In this document: in pieces, positions 26,671 through 44,500 of the stretch
Numbering within the stretch: position 1 is the first letter of the stretch
Layout of the letters: each line of letters opens with the position of its first letter
NCBI GenBank assembly: GCA_014773175.1
Contig: VXCM01001318.1
Location: 124,001-188,000, forward strand
Origin: Lucifuga dentata
Lineage: Eukaryota; Chordata; Actinopteri; Ophidiiformes; Bythitidae
Direction: 5' to 3'
Length of the DNA stretch: 64,000 nt
Made by a program: the position numbers and the translations under genes
Notes under the pieces: generated by a model
The model's database searches: none
Told to the model about the DNA's origin: nothing
The model's input: the letters and a program-made list of their open reading frames with translations, nothing else

Positions 26671-27292
26671 CAGTGACAGAGCCAGGGGTGGCCCATGGCC
26701 ACCATAGATGGACACCTGGCCACCCCAGTGGCCACCACACAGTATCGACTCTCACATCACTCATTTTTTAATTTATTTGAATATTTATTATTGCACTGAA
26801 CCATTTCTGCCCGCAGTAGCTGAGCTGGAGCTTCATGTGTGCTCACGGCTTTAGACCAGTTTTTACAAGTTTAAGAGGAGACATGACAGTTTTGCGGTGC
26901 ACAGCGCCAACATAATATATGTTCCGAAATTCCCATTTTCTTTTTTGCTTAAAGTTTTTCTTATGTTTCTTTCAGAGGATAATCAATTACCGTTATTTCT
27001 GCTGACCAGACTATTTTGAGATGATATACCCTGATTTTAGCTAAAAGCAAGCATCCTCTAAACTCTGCCAAATTGTCTAAACACAGCCCTTTTTATATGG
27101 GCCAAATGGTGTATTGGCACTCATTACGCAGTCACTGATGTCTGACTGAGTGACTGAAAAAGGTAATATTTGGCCTACAACACTGCAACACGCAGAAAAA
27201 ACTTGAACAAAACACCAGTTAAGGTGCCACCCCAAAGAGAACACTGGTCTCAGCCTGGCCACCCCTAAGAAAATTGTCTGGCTTCGCCACTG
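26671..27292. mobile_element. Non-autonomous hAT-like DNA transposon
   Basis: A 622-bp element with ends CAGTGACAGAGCC (left) and, on the opposite strand, CAGTGGCGAAGCC (right). It is flanked on both sides by the 8-bp direct repeat CTTCTAAG (26663-26670 and 27293-27300). CAGTGGCG-type termini with 8-bp duplications are characteristic of hAT transposons. No transposase frame is present. Confidence 0.85.
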
Positions 27293-28233
27293 CTTCTAAG
27301 TATCCTGTTGAGGACAGAATAGTCAATAGAACAACTGCAATAATGACAAATAAGTCCTGCTGGAAGATGAAGTTGTTTAACCTCCTTTTGAATAACTTTA
27401 CTTTTTTTTAGTCTACTTTTCCTAAGTCCTTAGTCTACTTTTCCCTTCCAGAGGTGGCCACACTTATTCCTGCTTGGAATCAATCTGAAATGTACATATA
27501 GGAAAGGCCAAAATACACTGGTAATAATCACAGCTTTGAATCAATGTGACTGCATCTTATCACACCAAACACACTGGGGAATATTACAACACTCACAGAT
27601 ACTATAAGTTTCCACATGTTTAAATTAATACACTAAATTATTGATGAAATGTATTATTTGGTAATCAGAAAAAATATATATCTATAATAAATTTTGTTTT
27701 GTAAATGAAAAGGTTGACCTTGACCTTTTGTATAGTGGCAACGTCAAAATAATGTGTTTCTCTGTTTCCTCACCGTGTTTTGGGAATTAACTTTCAGTCT
27801 GTCTAAAGAGTCTATCATAGGGCTTTATCTGCGTTATGGCATGTTTCCTTCATAATAAGGCTTTTACTTTGAAGTCTAAGTACACAAAGTGAGGAAGAGA
27901 CTGGCATAGGCAAAGTTCGGAGAAATTTTCACGGTATTAGAACTATATCTTATTTGTAGAGTTTATCGCATTGACACGAAGTAGTTTGTTTAGTTTGTGT
28001 TTTATTTGACTGAGCGTGTTCGTTGTCTTTTTTAGGCTGTCGTTATAGCTTTGTCTGCGTCTGTCTCATTCACACACACAAACAGAGAGACAGAGACTGA
28101 ATGCGCTTTTTAATACTTCAGCATGAAGGTTTTTCTGTTGGAACTCTTAATTGCATTTGCACAGCTCTGTTTGTCTTGCTCATTTGAGTTTTGAAGATCC
28201 TCTGTTAAGTAGCCAAGTAGCTCCTATAATTAA

Positions 28234-28566
28234 AGGATCATACCGTGATTTTGCATGTTTGAGCATCCCATAATCTTTGAAGATCAAATGTTCATAACCC
28301 ACCTTGAAATTCAGTGTTTCAGCTGCTACACTTACACACAATCGTAGAAGGCATGGTAGTACATTCTCGGCAAAAACTGGCATCTCCTCGGACTTTATTC
28401 GCTAGCAGAGACATTCATTTTTTTTAATTTTTTTTTCTGTGTAGCTCAGTGTTGAAACGCTGAAGGGATTTATGGCTCCAGAAGTATATTTTGGAAAATG
28501 GTTGGCAATGGGTTGTGTATGTGGGTTATATTTATTGGGCTCAAACATGCAAAATCACTAGATCCT
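28234..28566. mobile_element. TTAA-flanked MITE, copy 1, upstream of rcn2
   Basis: A 333-bp element bounded by TTAA at 28230-28233 and 28567-28570. The left end reads AGGATCATACCGTGATTTTG; the right end, on the opposite strand, reads AGGATCTAGTGATTTTGC. Both continue into GCATGTTTGAGC. It shares termini with the elements at 54446 and 61454. It ends 62 bp before the rcn2 ATG, so it forms part of that gene's proximal promoter or 5' UTR/intron. Confidence 0.8.
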
Positions 28567-28628
28567 TTAATATGGTTTTTCAGTGTTCTGTATTTAATTG
28601 CCTGTTTTTTCTAATGTCTGTTCCACAG

Positions 28629-30330
28629 ATGGCATCCTCTGTGCTGATGACCTTGGTCCTGTTAGTGTTACAGTTTGGTTGCGGGCAAAGCTCTCATAAA
28701 CATCATCATGAAGATCATTATCTTGGCCAACAGCACAACTCTGAACATGATCTGAATGTCCTGCTGGGAGAAGAGGTTCACAAAAATCTTTACTTGTTCT
28801 TTTTTTTTTTCTAACAATTTCTGTCTAATTCATACTATTTTTTTCATTGCCCCTTACTCTTCTCCCCTCTTATCATTACTAGGATACAGATGAGATAAAG
28901 AAACTCAGCCCAGCAGAACAGAGGAAAAAGATGATGCAGATTGTAAAGAAGATTGATACAAATTCTGACAATCTGCTAACAGCTGGTACCATGTTTTTCT
29001 AGTATCCTTGCTCGTTTAAACCAGTGCATGGGCAGGAAGAAATAATGGGAAAGATGAGCAGAGACAAATGTGATTAAAAGCACTTTGCTGATACTCTTCT
29101 CTCTATTTTATTGGCAGAGGAGATCACTCTGTGGATTCAGCAGGTATACAGACAGTATGCTTTGGATGATGCAGAGGAGAGATTCTCTGAGTTTAACATA
29201 GACAAAGATGGTGTTGTAACATGGGAGGAGTACAACATGGTGGCACATGAGCAACTTATTAGTTTTGATGACAGCACTGTTCTAGAAGATCCAGAGCAAG
29301 AGTCTCTCAGACATGTAGGTGTGTTTTTACTGATTCATCTAAAAGTAAAATTAGGCCACAGCCTATTGTATTTGTTTTAACTTAACATAGACTTTTATCT
29401 CCATTAGCTCCATCTAAAAGAGAGGAGGCGCTTTGATTTTGCTGATGTGGATGGCACCCCAGGCCTTAATGTTACAGAGTTTCTTGCCTTCACTCACCCA
29501 TCAGAAGTGGACCACATGTCTGTAAGACAAGTTTAGCTACTAGTAATAATATAATAAACTTTAGTAGTTAATAGTAGTCATGAAAAACCTGAACTGGTAG
29601 TACACAGTTTCATGCATTATAAGAGTGCCCTTTGTATTTTGTTCCAAACAGTTTACTTTTCTCTCATAGGACTTTGCCATTGAAGATGTGTTGAGTGAAT
29701 ATGACATGGATAAAGATGGATTCATCAGTCTAAGTGAATTTGTTGGAGATGTTCGTGGTGATGGTAGGACTACAGAAGTTATTTTTAAAAACACATTGTC
29801 TGAATGATCTATTGTAAGATCTTTCTCTTGTGTCGAGCAGCATCACCTATCCATTGCTAACACGTTTTATTTTTTGTAAGGGGATGCCCCATCACAGTGG
29901 GAGGTAGAAGAAACAGTGCGGTTTAAAGACCTCTATGATCAAGATAAGGATGGCAAGTTGAACAGAGAGGAGCAACTCCGCTGGATTGCACCTAATAGTT
30001 ATGGTTCAGCTAGAGAAGAGGTACTGCATAACTATTCCAGCATGAACGCAGACTATATAGTATCTAAATAATATATCAAATCACATAAAATTCTTGAGTT
30101 ATATTTTACAACAACTACAGAATACAACTGATTTCTTTCAATGATATTATGGCACCATGATTATGTTGCTCTGATGTCATCAACAGGCCCTTCATCTCAT
30201 CAAGGAAATGGACCATGATGGTGACGGGCAAATTTCAGAGGCCGAGGTCTTAAAAAATCAAGACACGTTCATGAACAGTGAAGTGACAGACTACGGAAGA
30301 CAGCTGCATGTCTCACATGATGAATTATAA
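28629..30330 (+). CDS. rcn2: Reticulocalbin-2, ER-lumen EF-hand calcium-binding protein
   Basis: A CREC-family protein of the secretory pathway that binds calcium at low affinity. Exons: 28629-28775, 28883-28985, 29118-29314, 29408-29521, 29670-29763, 29881-30020, 30187-30330; phases agree, 312 residues. It has an N-terminal signal peptide ([19 protein letters not shown]) followed by a His-rich stretch. The EF-hand loops include [48 protein letters not shown] and [12 protein letters not shown]; a further degenerate loop ([12 protein letters not shown]) lies third. The C-terminus is HDEL, the ER-retrieval signal. The exon 1 donor (GAG|GTTCAC) is weak, but it is the position that joins in frame to DTDEIKK. 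The gene lies head-to-head with scaper and in tandem with pstpip1, as in human 15q24. Confidence 0.96.
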
Positions 30331-31078
30331 TAGTGTCATCTTGTATATTTTATAGTTTTCTTATGTGTGTCCATGTAGATTTAATGTAACCTATTTTCTA
30401 TAAATTGTACCTTGACAATTTGTCGTGGATTTACCACTGTCCCTGGAGTTTGCCTTATTCTTAGTGAATTAATTACAGATACCAAGTACGTGGTGTGGCC
30501 AAAATACAATTTATAATATAATACAATGCAACAACGTCACAAGCTACAGCCTCAAAAGTGAAAAGTTGATTCAACATCTCAATGACCATACAAAAAACCT
30601 CTAAGCTTCACAAAGATTATATGTTTTACACGGCAGTTGTATTGGACTGCATTATATTGTACACCCNCCCCACCCACACACACACACATGCACATACATT
30701 GAAGAGTAAGGAAAATTAGAGATTATTACCATACACAGATTATTATAAATAGAAAATGTATATGTGTAGTTGTGTTCTGTTCTTATACAATCTAATGTAA
30801 AACAGAATAGACCAAGTCAATGAATTTTAGTTGTCAGTCTGTCGTTACACATTTATCAAATTTAAGTGTCATGAAAAGGAGTCTGTGGTTACTGGGGATG
30901 TGTTGCGGCTCTTCCTCATTTAAGTCAAATGAGTGAGTGTTGCTGTTTAAAAGCTGGTTTCCTGGATGTGTCATCATAAGTTTCACTTGCATCGACCAAC
31001 AGCCAGTTATCCTGCGGGACTGAGTAGAGCAGTTTCAAGTGAGAGCTTCAACAGGCACTATTTGTACCCACTGCCAAG
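30331..31078. other. rcn2 3' flank and pstpip1 upstream region
   Basis: Contains the rcn2 3' UTR, a short (CA)n tract with one N at 30667, and the pstpip1 5' region. No other gene is seen. Confidence 0.5.
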
Positions 31079-34000
31079 ATGACATTACAGTTTAAAAATG
31101 CCTTTTGGGTGAGTTACTAATGCTTATGGTCATGTGTTGGGGCAGAAGCCTAAGTTGACTCAGTTTTGAATGGACTCACTTCTGTTGGGCTATGAATTAA
31201 GTGGTGGTGTGTTCAGAGGAAAATTTATATTTTTTTGAATATTTCCCACTTCCAATGTGTTTATGCTGAATAATGCTTAATATGTTGTTAACGTATTCAG
31301 CAAGCCTGTCTTTGAGTGGACTTATGTTCTTTTCATTTGTTTATAGTCACTTTAAAAAGCCACTTTTACTATGATAAAAGTGTGAACTACTGTACTATGT
31401 TTATGTCTGCCGTCTTTATTTTTTTTTAAAGTGTTTTGTTAGTTTACTGTAACCTGCATTTAATAGTGCATGAAAGCAAAACTAGCATCATTTTCAGCAC
31501 AGTGATGTCACGGTGTTAACCATCTTCCATATCACCACTGAATGTTTCCTGTTAACTTATTGTCAACTGCATTTTTTTTTTTCTTTTTACTTTTGATCTT
31601 TTGACTGTGGCACCTTGTTGGAACTGTAATCTACAATACAGCAGGCAGTTTGTGGGCTGATTTGCATGGGAGGTTATGCACTATGATCCTCTACAAATGT
31701 TTGAAAACTAATTCAGAATGTACAGTATGAGTGACTTCATTTGAATTAAGCTGAATAATATTTGGTATATTTTAGTTAAAATAGACTCTGTAATTATCAT
31801 CATATAATCAAAATCCCAAGATGTATATCTAAAAAGAAATCAACATTGCTAATACTCTATTCTCTTGTATGAACTTATACTAGGATTTCCATCCTGAATA
31901 ATAATGATGTTAAGCAACCCTAAATGCTTTACTAGACCAATTTAAGCTACATATTCATGCTGAAATGTAAAGCAAAACAACCTTTTATCATTAATGAGAT
32001 AAATTTGTCAATTTCATGTCATTTTCCACTTAACATTTTAGACTCCTTTTAGAATTTAAGTCTAACTCCGAACTTTATAGCATAAGCTTGTGATATAAGA
32101 ATAAATGACCCTGAAACTCCTTCCTGATTTCCAGTTACATTCACTCAGAAGGAGTGAATGTAACTGGAAATCAGATCTGAATATTGCTAAATGTTTGTTG
32201 ATTAAACTGAACTAGTCAAGTTTAACCATTTTTTATATATTCATAAACCAAATTTCAGCTAAGTAAGACTGCTTTTACTTGAGTTGGACATGTTTGCACC
32301 TTTTGCATGCAGGCTTGTACCTGCTTATTCAGACTAACCAATGACTTTCTTTTTCCATCTGAAACAAGATACCACAAAAATTATACTGATTGTAGCCATC
32401 AAAGCAAAATGTGAGCATACTGAAAATACCGTCTACTTCCAGGAGGTTAAGAGTCTAATCATTTGGGTATTTTAAGCACTGAGATATAATGAAAGTTATA
32501 TATTGTCAAAAAAATGAACATACACAGCATTTTGGATTATAACCTTTATGACAAAAAAAAAAAAAAAATNAAAAAAAAAAAAAAAATGAGATGAGATTAT
32601 CTTTGTATTATTAGCAGGCTATCTGATAAAGGTGTTTATGTTTCTAGGGAAATGAGTTCATCAGCAATGTGGGGTATGACACCGTAGTTCAAAGACTAAG
32701 TGACGGTCGGCGAACATGCAAAGACATGGAAGAGCTCTTGAAGATGAGGTTGTCTCAGAATTTTCTGGTAAACTTTACATGTATGAGTGATGTATCCTCA
32801 TTGTGCTATGATTTAGTTGTATCATGATGTGTTCCACACAGGGCATCAGCAGAGGAGAAATACGGCAAGGAATTGGTCACAATTGCTCACAAGGCTGGGG
32901 GATTATATGAGATCTGGTAGGTGCATGTGGATGAATTTGAGCATTAACACACTCATAGCCACTGTTTGTGTGAGCCTGCCTGTATGAGGTCTACAATTAT
33001 TCTGCAGTCTATACAGAAAGTGTAGTTTAAAACATGAGATTTTAATTTAGCCACTTCTAAAATACTCTGTCTGTTTTATTTATTTATTTGTTTATTTTTG
33101 CAGCACTTTGAGAGCGTCTTTTGACGAAATGAAAACACGTGAGCACAAATCATATTTCAGGCATTATTTTGCTGGCTGTGGATTTTTAATAAGTATGTAT
33201 TTTTCAAGCATTCATACATTTTCATTCAAATACTTGTTTTAATTGCATGTTTTGTATTTTCAGAACTTGAGAACATAGGAAACCTGCACATTAAGCTGTC
33301 TGGACTACTAAAGGAGGAGCTGAAGAGAATGGAGCAGTTCAGAGAGAGACAAAAAGAACAGAGGAAAAAAGTAACCATTAAAAGTTTTTCTTTTTTTTCT
33401 GTATTTTAAATTTGCATATAGAGGAAATCCAAGAACAGCTGCACCTCCAAATGAACTTTCAATATCATTTTTGTTATGTTTTTATGTTTCCTATTTCTCA
33501 GTTTGAAGGCATCATGGAGAAGGTCCAGAAGACAAAAGTATCCCTCTATAAGAAAACAACTGAAGTAAGCAATCTGTTTTATTCATTAGTAATCATTGTT
33601 ATATTACTCTTCATTATTATTGTTATCTCCACCATGACACCGTTCATCATCACATTATTGTATGTTTAAGAAGAATGCATGAGGCCCAAGAAGAAATAGA
33701 GAAACTATTTAAAACATGTAAGAGGAAGATGGTTTTCCAATATAACAAGTACATGTTCATACATGGTCATAACTTATCAAACAGAGGAAGTGATGTTTTA
33801 CTTGCTTTGTTTAATCTGCAGCATGACACCTCTGTCTCTACTGAATGTGCTTCTCTTCTTTCTGTCAGAGATTTGTTGATGATTCTTATAAAGTATGTAT
33901 TTACTGGTTTTGTATGGGTTCTGTTCAATTTCACTCCTAGTCTAAAAGATGCTATGAGCATCGCTGCAGAGAAGCTGATGAGGCAGAGCAAGCTGTGATT

Positions 34001-37000
34001 AACGGTGCTGCCACAGCTACTCCTAAACAAACTGAGAAGGTAAACCACACCACAGTTTACACACTTTTACATACTCAACCCAGATAACCTGCCTCCCCAG
34101 AGTCCTGTGCAATTATTTCATTTTAGAAGTGATATGCTTTGTTTGGGTATTTCCGCTTCTGATTTACAGTCCTTCCTCTTTGCTCAGCACAGTTTTTAAC
34201 ACCCAGATTTTACTCTATGACTCTCAAAAGTAAATTCATATATTCATTCAGTCATATTCACGATAACAAGAGCAGTACTCAACAGCGTCATTTCAGACCA
34301 TAGATCAGCCATCAAGGCTGTCTCATCTCTTTCCTCTTTCTTCCTATCATATTGTTTGATTAGCTGCTGATACTTGTTTTCATCCATGTCAATATTATCC
34401 CTGATACTGTTTAAATTAATGCATGTTCAACATAATTTTCACCGCTGTGTAGACTGGATGTGTAATATGGATTGCTTTTGTTGGCAACCAGGAGGAAAGT
34501 TTCTCAAACAATACTGACAGTTATTCCACAGTTACTCCACAACATTGCTAGAGGTTGAGAAATGTGATTCTCTTTGCCCTGGACCCTTTTTTTTTTTAAA
34601 TTGAGTTTCTTGAAGGCAGTGCTCAATTTCAAACTAGTTCGAGAGTAATACTGTTTCAGAATTCTAAAGATTATGTAACTTAAATATTTCTATGTATCTT
34701 CCAAAATGTAAAATTGCACATTTACATACAGTATATAGAGGCAATGTATAATTTTGTACTTTCACTTTTCTTTTGCAGTTACAAAACAAATCCAAACAGT
34801 GCAGAGAAGCTGCAGTAGAAGCTGGTAAGGACAAATGAAAAGCCACACTATGAATATACACTACTGGAAACCAAGTTAAAGAAACACTCTTTGTGGATTG
34901 TGGTCACATTTACTTCCCTTTAATTGAGGATTTTTTCATAAAAACAGTTAGCTAATATTTGTAAATGGTACAGCATGCCTCCAATTTTTGATGTATGTTA
35001 TGGAAGATCTTGATTTTTTTCCATCCCAGTATATTTTTCCTATTTTTCTTCAGAGAAACAGTACATATCAAACACTGAACAGCTGGACAAGATCCGTCAA
35101 GAGTGGGAGTCCACACACATCAACACATGTGAGGTAATAAGAGGCAATAAAAGCTAGATTTTAATTCTCTCTTTAATCACATTTTAATCAAGTATGCTCA
35201 CTGTAGATTGATATATTAAAAACCCTCTGGAGTCTAAAATCACCTTGACACATTGTTTGCTGATTTTTGGGGACTTTCCTTCATTTTTGAGAATATCCAG
35301 TTTTCGAGAATCAAGTACAAAATTGACAACATTTTATAATTTATTTTAGACCTTTTTGCTCAATTATTTCAGATTGGATTTTTTTTTTTTTTTTCCAAGA
35401 ATGAAGAATGTTCTAGAAAAATATTTCAGACTCAAGAGGGTTAACTGTATAGACTTAGATCAGTTTGTTAATACCCTAGATCATTTTAGTCAGTGAGGAT
35501 GTGCAACACTTCCTAAGAGCAGGCTGTAACATGAGTCACAAATACACAAAAATCTTTCCAGGAAACAACCTCTTCCTATATGTAACAAAAACAACAAAGC
35601 TGAAGCACATTTGTTGAGCATTTTTACCCAAAGTTGCACAAGAGGTTCCCAGTTGATTACGTAACATCCTGCAGTCCTGCACAAAGCATTGCCCTGTCCT
35701 AATAAAATCTAAGTGCAACCAGCTATACAGCGAATGTGTTGTGATTCCTAAATGATCTAACAATTTCTCCAATTGCAATGTAATATGAATACACAATGTG
35801 TGGTGTGCAGATTTTTCAGCAGCAGGAAGAAGACCGCCTCAACGTGCTAAGGAATGCTTTGTGGGTGCACTGTAACCAGTTGTCAATGCAGTGTGTAAAA
35901 GATGATGAGGTGGGTCCAGTTGTTCTCACATATCTGATTATCAAATATGGGTCTGACATTCAATAATCTTCAAATAAACTTTAATTCTTCACAAAATACT
36001 TTTTTTCCCCCAGTGTTATGAGGATGTGAGGAAAGTATTGGAAAAGTGTGACGTCATCACAGACAACAACTGCTTTGCAGAGATGAAAACCACTGGCTCA
36101 ACTCCCCCAGGTAGGCGCCCATGCTGTGGCCTTCCTGATTTGGATTTGAATATGTTCCTGGCTGGAAATTTTAATATTATTATCAACAGAATGTTTAGTA
36201 ACTTTATAACAATTTTAACTTTGTATTTGGCCTGTGTTGAGAAGAGTTGTGGATACCAGAGTCTTACACTAGGAGAATTCAAATTTTAGTGAATTTAAAT
36301 TGTTCTTTCACAGCTCCAATTGTATACCAAAATTACTATGAGAATGATGCTGCTGCAGACAGAAATGGAGGTGCTGGATTTGTGGGAGGAGTCATGAAAA
36401 GGTCAGAATTGCACATTAGAAAAGCACTAATATTAAAAGAATGTCATTATTATTAGTAGTAGTAGTAGTTGTTTTATTCTCTCTAAATAACTCGTGTATG
36501 TTTTACTGACTACTGTTCCCAATTTCTAGATTTTCAAATCTCCTACAGGGGAACAGTTCAAGTGGGTCCAAATTAAGCATCAATGCAGCACAAGCCAATG
36601 GTACAGTCCAAATATCTGTAAATTAACATTTGCAGTCTTTGAGTTTCATTGTGAAAGCCACTGGATTCTTCCAACATAAAGTATGGAGCACCTGTTCTGT
36701 CAGGTTATATTATTATTTCTTATACCACCACAAGGAGGAAGACAAATATAACTAATCATATCTTCAACTGCCCCTGCTTTGAAAACCAAGTGGCTTGACA
36801 CACTAGCTAATGCTAACTGTATCTCCAATCCTGTAAAACTCCACAGTGGAAACATCTGATGGAGTTTATGCTGCCATTCCTGGATCTCAAGATTCCCAGC
36901 AGAGCAGTGAGGAGTACAAAGTTGTGTATGAATATGAGGCTCAGGTTAGATTCTCAGCTCTGGTGTCCCTACATATATTTCATTCAATATATTAAAATAT

Positions 37001-37180
37001 TTTTAGTTATGTTAAGGAAATCTCGACTGTCTCTGTGCTTGTTTTAAGGGGGACGATGAGCTCTCTGTGTCTGCTGGGGACATTGTGGTTGTCATAGATC
37101 AAGGTGAGGACGGGTGGTGGACAGTGCAGAGGAACAGCCTTACCGGATTGGTTCCGGGCTCTTACCTTGCTAAAGAATAA
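31079..37180 (+). CDS. pstpip1: PSTPIP1, F-BAR and SH3 cytoskeletal adaptor
   Basis: In mammals PSTPIP1 links PTP-PEST phosphatases, WASP and pyrin in leukocytes. Exons: 31079-31108, 32648-32748, 32842-32916, 33104-33138, 33264-33370, 33502-33564, 33941-34039, 34779-34824, 35054-35133, 35811-35909, 36014-36110, 36314-36401, 36530-36600, 36847-36944, 37049-37180; phases agree, about 406 residues. The F-BAR domain fills roughly residues 1-270 ([51 protein letters not shown]). A linker ([20 protein letters not shown]) leads to a C-terminal SH3 (about 352-406: [38 protein letters not shown]). Exon 1 encodes only [10 protein letters not shown] and is followed by a 1.5-kb intron. The gene converges on tspan3. 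Confidence 0.96.
32124..32174. repeat. Perfect 23-bp hairpin in pstpip1 intron 1
   Basis: The arm at 32124-32146 (starts CTGATTTCC) is followed by loop AGAAG and the exact reverse complement at 32152-32174. It may be a minimal foldback repeat or a transcribed hairpin; at 51 nt it is short for a miRNA precursor. Confidence 0.85.
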
Positions 37181-39021
37181 GTTCATCTGTCAGTCATGTG
37201 TGACTATAGTGTTTCCTCATGTAATATTCTGTAAATGCTGTTACCTTAAAGGTCCTTTTTGTCTGGTGTCATAGCATGATCTAGAGTTGACGGATAAATT
37301 GTATTTATTAATATGAGTAAAATGGAATATTTGGTATTTTGCTTTGTTCTTACTGCTGGTGTCATACTGGTAGACAGGTAGGAAATTTACTTATCTGTCA
37401 CATATAGTTACTGCACTAAGGTTATTCAGATACTGTTGTATTTTTACAGTGTTTAATTTTGAATGAGGTTCTAAATGTTGGTCAATAATGATATATGTTG
37501 TTGGACTGTATATATTTTGTCTGAGTGAACTGTGTAATGATTAAACCTTTAAATGTTAAAAAATGAGTTAGTCGAGATGAAACTACACTTTCATTCTTGT
37601 GCTTTCACTGTATGATCCATTTATTGTAATGAAGGCTGTGCTTAAGTGCCCCTTAGGAACATCTGACGTGGGCATACGTAGCAGCTGAAATGTATCCAGG
37701 AACTATTCTTGGGTCATGTGGCTGAGAAGTCTGATCTCTTTGCTTTGAAAGGTCAGGTTACTCTAAAAGAGGCAATGCGTTACCAACTCAAGTCCAATCA
37801 CTGAAACCAGTCTTTTCTTTTGCTTTAAATGTGTATTAAACTCCACAATGGTTACTCTGTGGTTATGTTACAGCTTCAGCTACAACTGACCCAGGCCAGA
37901 AATACCACCGGAGGTAAAATATAGCCTTTATTGAGGACTTGAAAACAAAATTTGTCCCAATGCAAAAAAACGATTATAAACAAAGTAATAAAATCAATAG
38001 ACTAAAACATCTGACTCCCCATGTGAAGCCCTTGGACCCCTCATGGGAAACAACTGAACTTTGACCTTTCTCTTTAGAGACCACACTGACTTGTTCTTAA
38101 AGTGACAGCTTCATCTGGAGGCGGGAAAAAAAATCATTATTTTTTTTTTTTTTTACCAAAGCAGTCATCTCTTTTGAAAGAAAAATGCACATAAACACGT
38201 CATTTTCAATTTCCCCCCACATTTTATTTACATTCTTGAGTCTTGTTGCTACATATCAATAAATCAAAAAAAAAAAAAAAAANAAAAAAAAAAAAAAAAA
38301 CATATATACTATATTACTGAGACAAAAGCACAAAATACAGCTACAGGACAAACATATATCTGAAGTTAAGAATGTAAAATAACTTGAAAATCTCACACAC
38401 TAGATTGAAAGGCTTTAGTCTTAACAAAAAGATCAGATAAACAAATCCAGCTAACTATAAGGTACACATAAAATCCTATTCGGTCACTGACTTGATCTAT
38501 ATTGTCCTCAAGAACTTCTCCTGATAGAATACCACTGCTCAGAAGTAATATTTTAACCAAATTTAAGTTTAGTAGCTGTATTAGTAGTAATAGCCACTAG
38601 TAGTAGTAGTGGAGGTACAGGCTAAAACTGTACACAGCAAGTCTTTCAAGTACACAAGAAATTTAAATATTTATGAAATATTTCAAAGCATAAACATAGT
38701 GGAATCTAACATATGAGAAAATTACCATCTACATTTTATTCCACACAATACATAAAATGCAGTTGCCTCATTGCTGCCAATCTCAAACAAAACCTCGGTA
38801 ATCAGAGCAAACCAACGCATAAAACCTCTCATTCTCAGTGATCACTCAAGACTTTGAGCAATAGATTTGTGAAAAAAAGTCAAATAAGATACCCACAATG
38901 TGATTCATCATCCAGTTAGCATGTGAAGTTAGTGTGAAAATAGATTTTTATGTCCTTACCATACAATGAATATAATGATGTAATGAAATTCTGTGTGTTA
39001 TGTTGAGAACGGTCTCCTCCT
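37181..39021. other. Convergent 3' region of pstpip1 and tspan3
   Basis: Holds both 3' UTRs. A candidate AATAAA for tspan3 lies on the minus strand at 38735-38740, 282 bp beyond its stop codon. A poly-A run with one N lies at 38268-38300. No further gene is seen. Confidence 0.45.
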
Positions 39022-43327
<4,306 letters not shown>

Positions 43328-44076
43328 CGTTAGCGCCGGGTATGAAGCGATACGTGTTGGAAAAGTCTGCAGGTTTCTACGTAAACATGTCCCAGCCAGC
43401 TCCTGCACTCCTACCAAACCCCGATTCCCTGTCAGACTGGATTTTTTTTCGCCGCCGGCGGCGCAAACACCACCACAACAAAACCCAAATGAATACTTCA
43501 AAGTTAGCAGACACTTACTGCAAAGTATCTATGCAACTCCAAGTCTGTCTGTGTATTATCCAGTGAAAAATTCAAATAAAAATGTTATATGTAAAAGGCA
43601 AATAAGTGCTTGTTGACATCTAGTGGCCACCAAATTCGAAGGAATACGTAATTAGCCATTAATTAAGTCCCTTATGCATAAACAATAGCTTTAGCGTATC
43701 AGTAGAGGTAAGCTACTTATCTGAGATCACTGATCAGATTACATGAGTTCAAGACGTAAACTGATCTCAGAATAGAAATCCTGATAATTCGTAATTTATG
43801 ACTGACGCATCAAAAAAATTAAGGGAAAATAATCCCGAGTGAAAGCCACATTATGTGCACTTCCTTTGATGTGATTCATATATTTTGTTGAGTATGTATT
43901 GGAACTGAATAACTGAACCGAAATCAAATCAAATGAAACACGGAACTGTAAGTACAGTGTTCAAATAATGTATTATTTACATCAGGAAGAATGTAAATTT
44001 AAGCCATGTCTGAAGTTCAGGATCACATTCAAAGCACAAAAGCTCCATGATTTATACAGTCCTCCTGTCTAGTCCC

Positions 44077-44111
44077 TCTTCTTCTTCTTCTTCTTCTTCT
44101 TCTTCTTCTTC
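44077..44111. repeat. (CTT)n microsatellite
   Basis: About 11 CTT units in the intergenic region between tspan3 and the ch25h-like gene. Confidence 0.9.
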
Positions 44112-44494
44112 AAATTTTGGCCTGCTTAGTCCCAAACCATTTCTCTCAGCGCGCATACATCAGAATGTGAGACATAGCAACAGCATATTCATTACAACAA
44201 TCACCTAGACCCTAGTAACCACCCTGAATCACAGCAACCATCTAGAAACCACCCTGCAACAACAGCCTAGCAACAACTAAGAAACCTGTCAATTAACATC
44301 CTGGCAGCTGCACAGACCACAGTGATAGCACATGTACATTTTATTCATAAAACATAGACTTGTCTAGTTGCGTGTATCTTGCTGTTTTTCCTCAAATATG
44401 TAAGAGTCGTGTTTTATCATGTTAAGAAAATAGTTTAGAATTTATAAGATTTGATGTTGTCTTATAAATTTCCACCCTCTCACATTGTAATATG

Positions 44495-44500
44495 TTTATT
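44495..44500 (-). promoter_or_regulatory. Candidate poly(A) signal of the minus-strand ch25h-like gene
   Basis: AATAAA on the minus strand, 79 bp beyond the stop codon. Confidence 0.5.

Larger units (their letters stand above)
26163..28628. other. Divergent scaper/rcn2 intergenic region
   Basis: The two genes are transcribed away from each other, with 2.5 kb between their start codons. The region should hold both promoters. It contains a hAT-like element (26671-27292) and a TTAA-flanked MITE (28234-28566). At about 27713-27727 the minus strand reads TCAAGGTCA, the consensus of monomeric nuclear-receptor (ERR/SF-1-type) sites; function is not shown. The rcn2 ATG is directly preceded by ttccacag, an acceptor-like sequence, so a 5' UTR exon may lie upstream. 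Confidence 0.5.

Noticed and set aside
44205..44290. Repeated AACCACC units as a CRISPR-like array
   Set aside because: Irregular short units without spacers in a vertebrate genome; a degenerate minisatellite.
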